This document shows, in pieces, positions 34,560-45,930 of a stretch of DNA of 64,000 nucleotides (its first letter is position 1; each line of letters opens with the position of its first letter). The stretch comes from Micropterix aruncella (lineage: Eukaryota > Arthropoda > Insecta > Lepidoptera > Micropterigidae): positions 3,885,588 to 3,949,587 of the forward strand of contig OX155978.1 of NCBI GenBank assembly GCA_944548615.1, in the 5' to 3' direction. The translations under genes and the position numbers were made by a program. The notes under the pieces were generated by a model. The model was not told where the DNA came from and ran no database searches. It worked only from the letters and a program-made list of their open reading frames with translations.

Positions 34560-34870
34560 GCTGTTGACCGTTGAGGAGTTACATCGATGGATTTGAGAGA
34601 TGTAATTTTAAATAATATCCCCAATATGTTTTGGACAAGCTGAACATTCATCAGTAGACAGTGGATGCAATAAAGAACTCGAAACATATGGACAGACTGC
34701 TTCACCATCGAACATGTGGCATCACCATCTCCATAAACGTCACAGCGCGTCGGTCGTGCCGTGCAGTATAATAGCATGGAGATGCTGTCTAACTATATGT
34801 TGAGTTCTGAATTGCATTCACTGTCTACTGATGAATTTTCAGCTATTCCAAAACACGTTGTGGAACTAAT
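34560..34870. other. Weak inverted duplication in intron 8-9
   Basis: CATTCATCAGTAGACAGTGG at 34645-34665 is repeated inverted at about 34808-34832 (ATTCACTGTCTACTGATGAA). GATGCAATAAAGAAC and GTGGCATCACCATC lie between. This is possibly a degraded MITE. Confidence 0.4.
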
Positions 34871-35501
34871 AAAAATTACACCTTTCCTAGCCTCTCGAGC
34901 GCTGACGTTTGAATTGTAGTTTCTCTTAGAGAACGCGAAGAAGAAGATTACATCACAACAAAAATATACGTGTCCACCTGTTTTATGTTCCTGTTGAAAT
35001 TTGCTACTAGATACGTTTAACGTCGTTTTGTAAAGCAATAAGCATTATTCAGAATTATCTGTCAAAGTTGTGGTACAGAAAAAATCTGCCTTGTCCAACA
35101 TTTCTATGTTTTTTCTGGAAATAAATCACCCTATACAAGAAATTGTGAATACTTTTATAATAATTATAATATGCTTTATTCAACCTATGACTTCGTTTTA
35201 CTTATACCCATACAAAAATAAAAAAATATTCGGTGTTGAAAATTAACATGAATATTGAAGATTTTAGTTTGGTTTGGTTCAATCATAGACTAAAAAATAG
35301 CGACAGTATGAAAAATAATGAACCAACTAGTTAACGACAGAGAATCTTCTCCTCTTTTCGCACATACCACAGGCCGTAGATTTATGTGAGATATCAAGGG
35401 TAAATAAATGGAAAACATCGGCGCCGATCACGGCTAGGACAGATATCCCCTTTGCCGCTCTACGGTAATTTCAATTGTGGGACAATTGTCCCGTTTGCCG
35501 C

Positions 35502-35741
35502 TCAAGGGGCTAGTAGACCAGGGCCAGGTGTTCTGGAATCTGGCCTGCTGCCTGAATCCCAGCATTCTGTGGCCAAAATACTGTCTGATCTGAAAGTATC
35601 AGCTTTTCCAAAACTCTTACAATTTTTTGTTGCTGGCTCCTTAACTAGTACAACATTATCCTCCAGTGAATTGGAGAGAGAATACAAGTGACCAGCTGCT
35701 CTAAAATCATTCTTTAGTTGGGGGCTGTCAGCATCAGCCAT
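35502..35741 (-). CDS. Unrecognised 79-codon ORF next to exon 8
   Basis: It reads MADADSPQLKNDFRAAGHLY then SLSNSLEDNVVLVKEPATKN and CKSFGKADTFRSDSILATEC. Composition is protein-like but I find no family. It lies 50 bp downstream of the exon 8 donor on the same strand. It could be a transposon ORF scrap or a retained-intron extension; nothing proves coding. Confidence 0.2.
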   Translation of the reverse strand: MADADSPQLKNDFRAAGHLYSLSNSLEDNVVLVKEPATKNCKSFGKADTFRSDSILATECWDSGSRPDSRTPGPGLLAP

Positions 35742-35792
35742 ACGCTGCTATCATAATCCCCTCGCAAACAAAGTAGAAGAAATAGTTCTCAC

Positions 35793-35938
35793 CTCATAGT
35801 GAGTGCGGATGGTATCGGATGCGATGACTCCGTGCGAAGCCCTGGCTCCGGCCCAGCAGTAAGAGAAAGAGTTTTCGCTCAGGGGCACCGACCCGAGAGC
35901 ACCTTCCGTCTTCAGATCTTGGTTCAGAGTGCTGTCAT
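35793..35938 (-). CDS. hnRNP U-like exon 8: start of SPRY domain
   Basis: The acceptor is TTTTGCAG|ATGACA and the donor GAG|GTGAGA. It reads DSTLNQDLKTEGALGSVPLS, then ENSFSYCWAGARASHGV and IASDTIRTHYE. The W-A-G-A-R-A-x-x-G-V motif is the signature at the start of the hnRNP U SPRY domain and is the strongest single identifier of this gene. Incoming phase 1 forms a second Tyr codon. SPRY domains are protein-interaction modules. Confidence 0.93.
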
Positions 35939-36059
35939 CTGCAAAACAAATAGAAGAGTGATCACACAATCGGAACAAAAATACCATAAATTCACTCCTC
36001 TTTTATTTTAGGACGGAATTGATTATACGCGCGACATACTGAAAGTTTCTGGAACTGGT

Positions 36060-36180
36060 CAAGCAGGGTTGCGATGATTTAAATCATTTTATTTAAATCG
36101 GTGATTAAAATCGCGATTTAAATCAAGTGTTTTTTTTAAAAAAAACAATGATTTAGATCAATATTTTTTTACTGCAACCA
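36060..36180. repeat. ATTTAAAT-rich self-complementary repeat
   Basis: Repeated TGATTTAAATCA and CGATTTAAATC words with A- and T-runs form a self-complementary stretch, a common type of small palindromic repeat in insect genomes. Confidence 0.5.
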
Positions 36181-36295
36181 AATAATGTCAACCTCAGCCA
36201 AAAAATGTCAAGGGACTTCCCCCGACATTAGTTGATAGACAAGTCATAGAGAAAACTGGCCCTACTGATTGGTGGATAGCAATACTAAATAAAAT

Positions 36296-36425
36296 ACAAA
36301 CGAAGTTGCCATGGAATTCACTGACCGAAGTCGGGCCCATCATATAGTGTTATTACACTTCTGGGGGGTGAGCAGTGGATTCCGGACTAACGACCGGCTG
36401 TGGTAGGTTTTGTCTTGCCACATGT
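36296..36425 (-). mobile_element. RLE-retrotransposon 3' end
   Basis: On the minus strand it carries CGGAATCCACTGCTCACCC, the GAAGTGTAATAACAC region and GTCAGTGAATTCCATGGCA, matching the 3' UTR of the element at 54476-56375. It is heavily 5' truncated. Confidence 0.72.
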
Positions 36426-36429
36426 TAGT

Positions 36430-37795
36430 GAGTAGAGTTTAGATGTGGACATAATTATCTCCACAACTATGATTTTGAAGATACTGTCAATTAATTGACT
36501 GACAAAAAAAAACATGTTAACAAATACGCGCTGTATTAAAAATACATTAAAAATTAGTCAACCGCAAAAGATTTTACACGTGCATCTGAAAGTATGGAAG
36601 TTTTGCACTCTATGGATACCGCATGATTTTACGAAAGACCAGAAAATACTGCATGTAGAGTACTGCCCCCGATAGTAAAAAGGGCGCATCTAATATTTTT
36701 TCCGAAATAGAGTTATATATATTGCCGTGATCAGCAAAAAAAGATGCATCTGCTCATATATTTTTTTTTTTCTAGTTCGACTGTACACGAAGTTACAGTA
36801 ACGTCAAAGGACGCAAGTACATGTATTTTTCTACGAATACTGAGCTAAAAGAACGCAGTGAATGTAAACTAGAATGAAAAGGCTTATTTGCGTATATGTG
36901 TTCTTTTCTTTTGGAAAATTTCCATCAGTTCAGAAATTGAAAAGACGCATTTTCTTCTGTACTAAGTAGGTAAGACGTTAGTGATCACTTGCGTCTTTGC
37001 AATTTATTAATTCACTAAGTAGTTTAGGCGCATGTGGCAAATGGGCCTTTTATATTTAGTAATTCCTTTAGATGTTTGGACGCTTAATTAAGAATAGGAA
37101 TATTGCAAGTATAACCAATACTACATTAAAAAGGCGCAAGTAGCCAATCGCGACCTTTCAACTCAAGGAAAAATCTAGTGAGAACTCATGAACACTAAAA
37201 ATAAAAGCAGTTCATTGACTATGCTTAGTTGAAAAGACGTAAATGGCTATTTACGACTTTTCAATCTAATATCAAGTATTTTCCTAAAATTTTTTTACTA
37301 AGATGAAAAGGAAAATTGTTAATAATTCAATAAATAATTAAATATAGAAAAATTATAAATCACACATTATAGTTGAAATGCAAACCCAATTTATTACATT
37401 AACAGAATGCGTCTATAGTTTTTCTTTATGAGACAGCAAGCATTTAAATAATTTTTACACAAAACATTTTTTATCTCGGTTTAGACTTTCTGCTACATGC
37501 GCCCTCTCCTTATTATCGGGGGCAGAGTAGAGGCACACGTTTTACGAGCCTCGAATTGGCGGTGAATGCATTCCATGAAGCCATTGAAGGACTGGTCCAA
37601 CTGTTTTTTACAATGGTTCCAATGAGTGGAAAAATGTATAAATTGTGAGGGCATATACAATCATGACCATGGTATAAAAATGGGGGACAAGTACCTATTA
37701 CGTTTTTATCGTTAACAATCCTGAACCGACTGGATGGATGGAACCGCCGAGATCCGGAATCACGGTCAAATTTACAGTCGAGAATAACAGCCATA
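36430..37795. other. AT-rich intronic sequence, no feature recognised
   Basis: Nothing coding is seen. Repeated words such as AAAAGACGC / AAAAGGCGC recur every few hundred bases (about 36700-37260), suggesting an old, unclassified repeat. Confidence 0.35.
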
Positions 37796-38324
37796 TTTAA
37801 TAAATAAAATACAAACAGAACTGCTATAAAACTCATCCATCAGAGTCGTGCTTATTTTAATACTATTATTACACTTCCGGCAGGGTTAGGTTAGCATTAT
37901 GACGGGCTCTATTCTGGTCGGTGAATTCCACGGTAGCTCCGTTTGTATCTACCGTAGACTTCTGGGGGCGAGCGGCTGCGGTAGGTATGACGGCCGTTTC
38001 GCTGCATGCGATCATTCACATTACCACCCATTCACTACCGCTTTAAAGTCATACAATTTCAGATGTCGAAATTGCAGTTTTAGATATTTTTTATAAGAAG
38101 TCGATTACTTTCTCGTATAGAACGAGATCTTCAAAGAGGCGAAACGAAGATTCGGCCGGCGGGCCACGAGCGCTAACTTCCACCGCGTGAATGCGAACAG
38201 CGAAGCCGTTCCGGGCGATGATGACTGCGAAATTGCGGTATTTAGTCAGTTTCTACTCGTGGTCTTTCGGGACATTCGATTACAATAGAATAGTTAAGAA
38301 TAGAATTAGTCAATTCTACATTAA

Positions 38325-39288
38325 GAGGCCAAGTACGAAATCGATGTGGGCCGTGATACCTTTTTAATCAATGGTATAATATAACTATAGGTAGGTAGGA
38401 TTTTCGGAGCCAAAGAGATACGTCCACCCTTTGGAAGCGCTCGGCAGGGACTAGCTGACTTGAAGAGTGAATCGTATCATAGGCGAGTATCATAACGCGA
38501 GAATTAGATTGTTTTAACCCCTTGAGTATGATACGACCAAATCTGGTTCCGCGTCTTTTTCACTTTTTTGACGTTCTCATATTTATTCATAATTATCTAA
38601 TTGTTTTACAAAATGATATTTCAATATTCTATATTCGAAATTTCAATGTAATCATTGTGCAGTTGTTCTTTTTATGATTGGTGTAGTAGTTTCGTAGTTA
38701 TAGTACTTTAAGGTCGATGTCGCCGAAAATCCTGCAAAAGAGACAGATGCATCCATGAAAATACCCATTTACTTACTCCAAGGGTTAAAAGACTTTATTG
38801 CCAATTTTAATTAATGTTTTGCATTTTTTTTTGAGGAAATGGATTGATATTGAACTGAAGTTTATTTCTGTTGTTTTTATTTTATGAACGAGAGTTCTAA
38901 AAGGCCAAAATCAAAAGCATTTCTTCGCCCATTTTCTAAACAAATTGACAAAGTTAAATATTTTTTTTTATCAACAATTTTATATGAAACTAGTAAAAAC
39001 TGATTCACTTATTATATAGAGGACTTTCACAACAATACATTGTAATTCGTAAATATGTTATATTCTAAACCTCTTACAGCAAAAATTCACAAACAGTCGC
39101 CGGTTTAAGGTCAATTAAACAAAATTCTATAATAATTTTCAAAAAAGTAGCTCACTCATTAGACAATAATATAAATGATCTTTTATGTTGTGCAATAAAA
39201 CTTATAGAAATACAGAATTTTAACCTTAAATTCACGTCTGCAAAATTACGTAAATTCACAAAATGCGCAAAATTTCGTGTACGGCCTC
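38325..39288. mobile_element. TTAA element of 964 bp inserted in the RLE retrotransposon
   Basis: TTAA flanks (38321-38324, 39289-39292). Ends are inverted copies: GAGGCCAAGTACGAAAT and ATTTCGTGTACGGCCTC. Comparison with the intact retrotransposon copy at 59413 shows the empty site as TTCTACAATAAGAGCC, so this element is a clean TTAA insertion. It contains a smaller TTAA element. No coding capacity. Confidence 0.85.
38518..38784. mobile_element. 267-bp TTAA MITE nested in the 964-bp element
   Basis: It is flanked by TTAA (38514-38517, 38785-38788), begins CCCCTTGAGTA and ends TACTCCAAGGG. The interior resembles 17280-17400 (CTAATTGTTTTAC, AAATTTCAATGTAATCATT), tying it to the 16161 family. 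Confidence 0.72.
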
Positions 39289-39405
39289 TTAAGGGCTATC
39301 GTCCGAGATACGGAGTAAAGAGTTATATCCGGACGCAAGGCTGTGTTTTGGATACTTAGACAGCGACCGCAGCGTAAAAGCTCAATATTGGAAGGGGGCA
39401 CTCAC

Positions 39406-39724
39406 AATAAGAAGGCGCGACGACGCCCTCGGGCTGGGCGGGCTCGGGCTTGCGGGGGGCGAGGGAGGGCTCCCCCTCGCGCCGGTGCCTCTCCTGCTCC
39501 CTCTCCCTCTCGCGGGACCTCTCCCTCCCCTCCCGCTCCCGGTTGCGCGACTCCCTGTCTCTGCCGTCGCGCGCCGGCCGCTCCTCCTTGTCGCGCTCCT
39601 TCTCCTTCTCTTTCATCTCTTTGTCCTTGTCTTTGTCTTTGTCCTTGTCCTTCTCTCCCTCCTTGAACTCCTTAGCGGCGGCGCCCGGGTCGCTCTTGCG
39701 GGCTTCGCGGCTGCCTTCACTCGA
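39406..39724 (-). CDS. hnRNP U-like exon 7: KD- and RE-repeat charged block
   Basis: The acceptor is TTCGGCAG|TCGAGT and the donor TTATT|GTGAGT. The reading begins SSEGSREARKSDPGAAAKEF, passes through alternating K-D and K-E dipeptides, then R-E and R-D dipeptides around 39480-39600, and ends LAPRKPEPAQPEGVVAPSY. Its GC content is far higher than the flanking introns, giving spurious antisense ORFs. Alternating-charge RE/RD segments are common in splicing-associated nuclear proteins and in hnRNP U relatives. It ends phase 1, joining exon 8 at a tyrosine codon. Confidence 0.82.
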
Positions 39725-40534
39725 CTGCCGAAAAATTAAACATTTACATTTTCAATCTGAACATTTTCTAAATAACTTCTTTCATAGACTATACCTCGGA
39801 TGAAAAACTTGCAATAGTAGTATTGGAGTATTACCCTCTTTGAAGTATACGCTATGGACCGTCTCCATAGGTGAAAATCTCGAGGAACTATCGCTTCTCT
39901 TACGAAAGAGTCTACTTAAGATTTTAATCTAGCTGAAGAATTAGCGAATCGAAAGGGAATGACGCCAAATGGGTGCAATTGACCTTTACCACGAGATGGT
40001 AATCGTGTCCACCGGTAAAACGGCATCCGAACATCGCAAGTGAACGATCCTAAATACTCGAGACCGTTTTTGGATAGAAGCCCTACGTTTAGGAAGCGTA
40101 TATTCACGAAAAGAAAAGCAATATATCGACTTAACAGCTTAAGAAACTGCACTAGTACAAGGTCAGAAGTTACAACTCTCGCTAAAAATTAAAATGGCAG
40201 CGTACAAATGACCCCTTGAGCCTTTTCAGACCTATGGATTACGGCGGCCAATTCTAATGTATAAGGGGCAGTGAAATAAAATTGAGACAGATGATATAAT
40301 GATCATGATCATGGCCTAAAATAACGCAATCCGAAAAGAATAACGCGAACATTGCCGTGCTATCACCGCTGTGCCGTTTGCTCGTTAGACGCGTTCGAAG
40401 TGAGGTCGGCCCGTCGTGTATGCGTCCGAGATCACTGGAAGCTGGAGAAGATTAAGATTAACACATCCTATCTCCACGAGCTTTTTGAACCACAAGTTCC
40501 CACAGTCTCGTACTTCGGTCATCCTCTGACAGTT

Positions 40535-40912
40535 TATTAAAAATTCCGAGTCATAATAGTGATTTCTATTCCTATTCTTTCTGTGTCCATGGTGCAAGAC
40601 TCTGGAACGATCTCCCAGCAAATATACGAAACTCGCCTTCTTCACCATCGTTTAAGACTCACCTTAAGGATTACTACCTTTCTAAGTAAGCAGTTCTTCC
40701 CTTTCTCTCCTGTTCCTCTCCTAGGGCATTATTAGTTTTAAATTCTTCCACTTGTCTGTATGTCATGTAATAATCTTTATTTTCACAATGCGCGCATGTA
40801 CCACTGTGTTTAGGTTAGTTGTAAGACATTGCCATGTGGCAATAAGCTCGCCTTTTTGTATACGAATTAAGTGCAAATAAAGAGTTTATTATTATTATTA
40901 TTATAAAGATTG
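40535..40912 (+). pseudogene. LINE ORF2 C-terminal scrap with stem-loop 3' tail
   Basis: One frame reads VHGARLWNDLPANIRNSPSS then PSFKTHLKDYYLSK and a stop, a jockey/CR1-type C-terminus. The 3' UTR ends with the stem-loop CATTGCCATGTGGCAATAAG, CTCGCC, AATAAAGAG and an ATT microsatellite. Confidence 0.75.
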
Positions 40913-41288
40913 TTTATGCAGAGAATAAAGAATATTGTTTTGTTCCATTGTTGATGCCGCCATGTTTCATCTCCCGCGACAATATGAAACAGGAAACGAT
41001 ATTCTTCAACGTGATACCGTTCTAGCCTCCATAGTGAAATCGAATGCGCCGAATAAGCAAATGGCATAGTGCTTCATCTTCGCGCTATTACTTACTGATT
41101 CCCAATAGAGGGTACTACTTTGTCATGCCCGTTATATCGTCAGTCTCATTTTCATTTGACTGTCCCTTATAAAGTTCCTTCAGCAGTTCCATAACTCGAT
41201 GCTGCAAGGTTTGCTCTCATGATAACGAGCACTCAATAATGGGCATGGCACCCAAGACGGAAACGTTTTAAAAAAGTGTTACACTTAC

Positions 41289-41363
41289 GGGAGATCTATG
41301 TTTGGCGCCCCAGCGAGACTGCTTATTGTCGCGTCTCCTGCGACTTCTGCGATCCTCGGTTGA
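41289..41363 (-). CDS. hnRNP U-like exon 6: RS-type microexon
   Basis: This 75-nt exon (25 codons, phase 0-0) has a strong acceptor (CTTTCAG) and donor (CCC|GTAAGT). It reads STEDRRSRRRDNKQSRWGAK plus HRSP. The RS/RR composition and the tryptophan in SRWG resemble the basic SR-like stretch before the SPRY domain of hnRNP U proteins. Because it is phase-symmetric it could be skipped without a frameshift. The short length means the call rests mainly on splice-site quality and composition. Confidence 0.7.
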
Positions 41364-42575
41364 CTGAAAGAGATAATTTAAAAGCTGTTACGAAACGATG
41401 CAATTTACAAACTTTTTAGGCATTCTTATTAACAGCGTAACGGAATACTATTAAGATTAGAATTGTGATGATTGTAACAAAAATCCAAATTTGCGTGGCA
41501 TGTTATGTTTCAAAAATATGTTGCACGCATTGCAACATGTTTCGCGTGTATTTCTCATGTTTTTTATATTGGTCTTACTCAGTTTTTGAGTTGTTTCATA
41601 ATCCTTTCTAGATCTACGAGCATATTTCCAAAAAATCGCATAAAATCTATGACGTTTTTTAGCTGTCAGTTAGAAATAGCCGTATTGCTCGGCCCAATAA
41701 AAATGACCCTCTTGGTGGCCTTGCCATGACAAAAAAAAAACAAGAGATTTAATTAAAAATCAAGTTAAAAAGAACATTTTTAATAAATGTAATAAATATT
41801 ACAAAAATATCACTATTTTATTGTGAACAAGAGTTGTCATGAGTTTTTTTTTAATCTCCTAAAGTTGGTATAACGACAGGCATTTCCAGTCTGTCCAACC
41901 TAGCCACACGGCCATTGAGAAAATGGCGCGAGGAGCACTTTTGACTCGCGCCGGGCGACAAGAAACTCGCTAAAAGCGGAATAATCGGCAGTTGTTAGGG
42001 CACTAGAAGTGCGGTGTTTTAAAGTGATGTGAACAAGGTCCTATTTTTTGATAAGTGCTTAATTCTTTTGGGGATTCAATTAGACAAACGAGTTTTGTAG
42101 TAATGGTGGTTTTTTTTCCGTCACAGCGTGGATTTAGCTGTGTCGCCTTTTATTTCCGAATTTAAAACAAACTCTCACGAATCGGCCAACCGTGCCCTGA
42201 CTTTTTCTCGCCTGGATATCCATTTGAACTGGAAAACGTACCACATGTTACACATGTAGGAAGTCTGTACCACAAGTCTGAAGAAGAGATTGACGGAGCT
42301 ACCTGCTGAATAAAGGACCTTTGTTTTCTAACTTTAAATTTGTAGTTTTATTTTAAAATGCGAAGGTTTATTCTCCGTTTTGCCAAATTTAGTGCCAACC
42401 AAATTCTTTCCCCGACCCTGTGGTTGTTTTTTCTTTTTTCGGTCATAACCTAACCTATGATTTTTCTTTTTCGCGTTTTGAATAAACTCAATGGCGCTCT
42501 TGTGTCTTGTGTTGGTATAACGCGATTGTATCTAAAATCCCACGTTATATGATATTTAAACAAGTTAGCCTGATT
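41364..42575. other. Intronic sequence with one unclassified denser block
   Basis: No gene is called. 41865-42330 is less AT-rich and includes GGGCGACAAGAAACTCGC and CTGAATAAAGGACC, possibly a repeat or processed fragment. No frame there is convincingly coding. Confidence 0.3.
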
Positions 42576-42579
42576 TTCA

Positions 42580-43260
42580 ATTCAATTCAATTCATTTATT
42601 TCAAAAAATCTTTACAGATTGTCGAAACTAAATCTAGGTGTTAGGTACATTTAATATTATTTACAATTTAATTCCTTCGTGATTTCATTTCCGTTCAGTT
42701 CTAAAGTTCACTTCGTAAATTATACACGTCATATACAGATATAAATTAATAACGATAGAGACAGAGTTCAATTTGTAGATAAAAAAAAATATAGAAAAAA
42801 AAAGTCATGTTTGCTAGATTATATACGCATACTTGAACAAGTGGTATTTATAGTCTAGAAGATTATTATTATAATTCATTATTATTAATTATTAAAATTC
42901 ATTTTTGTCATTAAAACGATTATTAAAGATTATTAAAATTAAAATATAATTAAAATTCATTTATGTCATATAATTCCTTATAAATTAGTAGCTTTCTGAC
43001 TTCCGAATAGAAAACTAATATTTTCTTTTCCCTACATATTAGGTCTTTTGGGTTTTGTGGCAGTTTATTATAAAAGGACATTCCCACGTAGTTAGGGTCT
43101 CTGCGTAAAATTTCTAGGTTCGGACGAGGTAATAGTAGATTGTTCCTCGACCTAGTCAAGTGATTATGTACTTCTACAGGTTTTTTAAATTTAGATATGT
43201 CTTTAGCTACTAGTTTGATGCACTCAAATAAATATAGTGATTAATATAGTGGATAATTTT
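42580..43260 (-). pseudogene. LINE ORF2 C-terminal remnant (minus)
   Basis: On the minus strand 43159-42953 reads MTRSRNNLLLPRPNLEILRR then DPNYVGMSFYNKLPQNPKDL. N-Y-V-G-M-S-F-Y-N-K-L-P is the terminal motif of jockey-type ORF2. The 3' end is an AATTGAATTGAA-type tail at 42578-42600. Confidence 0.7.
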
Positions 43261-43449
43261 GATAGTAATGTCAAAATGACAAAGCAAAATGGCGGCCGGT
43301 GACATGGCATATTTTTTTTAATGGCAGGCAATGTGGAATTTAGCTAATATGCCAAAAATAGCACACGTACAAAAGAATAAACACAATAAGAATATAGTAA
43401 TAGCTTTAGTCACAAAATATAAAAGTTTGGTAATTTATTTAGGAGCATC

Positions 43450-43935
43450 TTATAAGAAAGAGAAATATTCTTCCTTTCATGGCCAATACTTTAAAGTGTA
43501 ATGCCAGAACACCTTATTAAATAATTGAATCTTTATAATACAAACAAAATAGTATATGTAGTAATATAAATTGATGATTTCTAAATGTAATTTTATTTTA
43601 CTCATTGTGAATTTGTTTTGTATATTATTAATTTGTACATATTAATACATATATAAATATATATTAATTTTTATCATGTTTTAAAATAAAATAATATTGA
43701 CAATTTTCATGACATTTTCTTACGAATTTTTATTAGGTAATTAAGATATTTCTGTTGCATTAAGTATGATTTTGTTTATTCATATAAATATAATATTATA
43801 GATTTCTTAGGATAATTATAATAAATTGTCTACCTTGGAACAGGCGGCTGCCTATTTAGATTAGGACTTTTTTATATTGAATGTACTCATAATTTGAACT
43901 CAATAAATAATTTGAGATTTTTGAAATTTTAGAAG
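43450..43935 (+). repeat. LINE 3' UTR fragment
   Basis: ACCTTGGAACAGGCGGCTGC then CTATTTAGATTAGGAC and AATAAATAATTTGAGATTTT at 43840-43930 parallel the 3' UTR of the LINE at 32030-32875. Upstream is AT-rich. Confidence 0.5.
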
Positions 43936-44954
43936 CGAAAATTTTAGAAAGAATTTTAGAGAACGAATCCCGGCTGCTGGAGCATTGCTTGGGGAAGTTG
44001 ACTGTCTATAAAACACCATCAATGCTTAAGCATTAGCCAGTGCTTGATCAAGGCTCGGTTAATGAATTCTCAAGCAACCAAATGTAGATTCGGGTGTAAG
44101 GTATCTCGTCTTTTATCTAAGGCGGTAAAGACTTAATATAAGTTAAAAAGTACTATTTACTGCATTGGAGAATCTGTATCATGCCAATCCTCTAATCTCT
44201 CACTGTACCACTCCTCCACTCCTCCATCTAACGCTTCCTCGAAGAGGGAATGTACAAATTTCCACGAAAAGTACAACTAGAGCTGTCAATTACAATGGGT
44301 GAACCCGTCACCTCAGTAGGCTTTAACAATATTGGATCGTTCTATCTCCCGTGAGGTGAACGCAGAATACTTGGAACGAAAACAGTCCACTCTCTAGTTA
44401 TGCCATTAGCCCGTAAGAGACTAACACCTCACCGCGAGATAACCAGGTGAATCACCCTGCGGGCCGACACTTGCGCCCATACTTTCAGTTACAACGAGAT
44501 TGCTCCGGTCTCCTAACTGGTTACAGGTTCGAGGTCGCTTGCGCGGTTCTCTCCCTTACGGAGCAGTGATACCATGTCTACCGAATATATCGCGGACCAC
44601 CGCATCCTTTGCCCGGCTGTTCAACCGGTATCAGGTAGCCGATTGGTCGTTTCAAGAGCAGTTGCTGAAAGGTTAACAACTACCCCTGCTATATAGAAGA
44701 CAGTACTGTTTCCAGGTTCCTCCGGCTGTCGGTCAGAATCGATTGGCTGACGCCGCAGTGAGCAAACCGTCAGGAGCGCCCGAAGGTTGACTCCTTGGAG
44801 AAACTGACCGCAGGCCAGAGTCCTACCCTGGTTCACACTTCTGCGTGGATGCGGTCAGATGGGGTTTGACCGACTCACGAATGGGTCTTAGATGCTCATT
44901 ACCTCCCACATGAAAAGCACTATGGAGTGTGCGAACACCTCGGGCGATACTGGG
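43936..44954. other. Unclassified GC-richer block interrupted by a LINE
   Basis: This stretch and 45612-45880 are less AT-rich than the intron and look like two halves of one sequence opened by the RNase H LINE. I looked for ribosomal RNA motifs and recognise none. It may be the 5' or 3' UTR of an unclassified retroelement. No long frame. Confidence 0.3.
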
Positions 44955-45611
44955 TAGCTTGCGCGTTGCCACAATGCGCTTCAATCCATTTCAGGGTCAA
45001 ATAAAGTGACCCTGCAATGGATTAAAGGGCACAGCGACTCACTGGGCAACAACGCAGCAGACGAACTGGCCAGAAGGGGATCAAAGAAAATAGTATATGG
45101 ACCGGAACCCTCGATGCCCATACCCCAGGCCCAAATAAAAACATGGCTACGCAGGAACACCGATGAAACCCACCTTACAGAATGGAAAAAAACCGCAGGA
45201 TGCAGGCAAACAAAGAATGCGGTTCCGGAAGCGTCTAAAAAACTTGCCCGCAACCTCATCAGATTAAAAAGGGACAAAATCCGTAGTCATAGGTACTATG
45301 ACAGGTCACTGTCCCCTAAACAAACACCTGTTTACCATAGGTGTGACAGACAGCCCTCTATGCAGAGGATGCATGGAGGAAGAATAAACGCCACAGCATG
45401 TGCTCATGGAATGCAGGAGCATGGCAGAGCAACGGGCAAGAATACTACAATCTCCAGCATCTGTCCCGGAGGCCTGTAGCAACCCAAACAGGTTGCTAAC
45501 CTTCTGGGACAGCCTGGGTTGGCTCGAGTAACATAAACACAAATAGAAACATGAGCCACGCACAACGGCCCAATCAAGAGGCCAAGTGCGAGAAAAAAAC
45601 CCAGACAAACT
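44955..45611 (+). pseudogene. Non-LTR retrotransposon RNase H fragment
   Basis: It reads CHNALQSISGSNKVTLQWIK then GHSDSLGNNAADELARRGSK and KIVYGPEP. W-I-K-G-H and G-N-N-A-A-D-E-L-A-R are RNase H catalytic-region motifs. The sequence after RRG is close to that of the element at 63248 (both G-P-E-P). The 3' part has frameshifts. It ends in CTAACTAACTA. Confidence 0.75.
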
Positions 45612-45930
45612 AACTAACTATCAGGTAGTGGCCGCACAAGCAGCTTTGAATCTATGACCAAACTGAAGGATATAGAAGTCTGTCCAAACCTGGTAGTGAG
45701 GGCTTTAGGTCGAACCACTGATTTTACTTCCCAGTGCCTCAAGGTACGGGCCTGTTAACGTAGTTAGACGGTGGACTGTGTCATCTTGCAATCAACCCCC
45801 GGTTGAAATAATAGTTATACCTTCCTAGGGTGACGGGTTCCCCCCTTAGTAGATGACAACTCCGAAATGTACCAATCCTTTACTATTAGAGGTTACGTAT
45901 CGACTCATCAATAAATAACAAAACACTTAC

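Larger units (their letters stand above)
37800..39360 (-). mobile_element. Degraded RLE-retrotransposon copy split by a TTAA element
   Basis: Minus-strand similarity to 59000-59470 runs through 38010-38320 (for example GGGCCACGAGCGCTAACTTC and CGTGGTCTTTCGGGACATTC on the plus strand). It stops at TTCTACATTAA and resumes at 39293 with CCGAGATACGGAGTAAAGAG. A scrambled second 3' tail lies at 37895-37960. It is an older, more diverged copy than those at 51.8, 54.5 and 59 kb. Confidence 0.75.

Noticed and set aside
39343..39803. Plus-strand Pro/Arg/Ser-rich ORFs of 84-117 codons
   Set aside because: Antisense shadow of the GC-rich exon 7.
43936..45880. Ribosomal RNA gene fragment
   Set aside because: The composition suggested it, but I recognise no conserved 18S, 5.8S or 28S segment.
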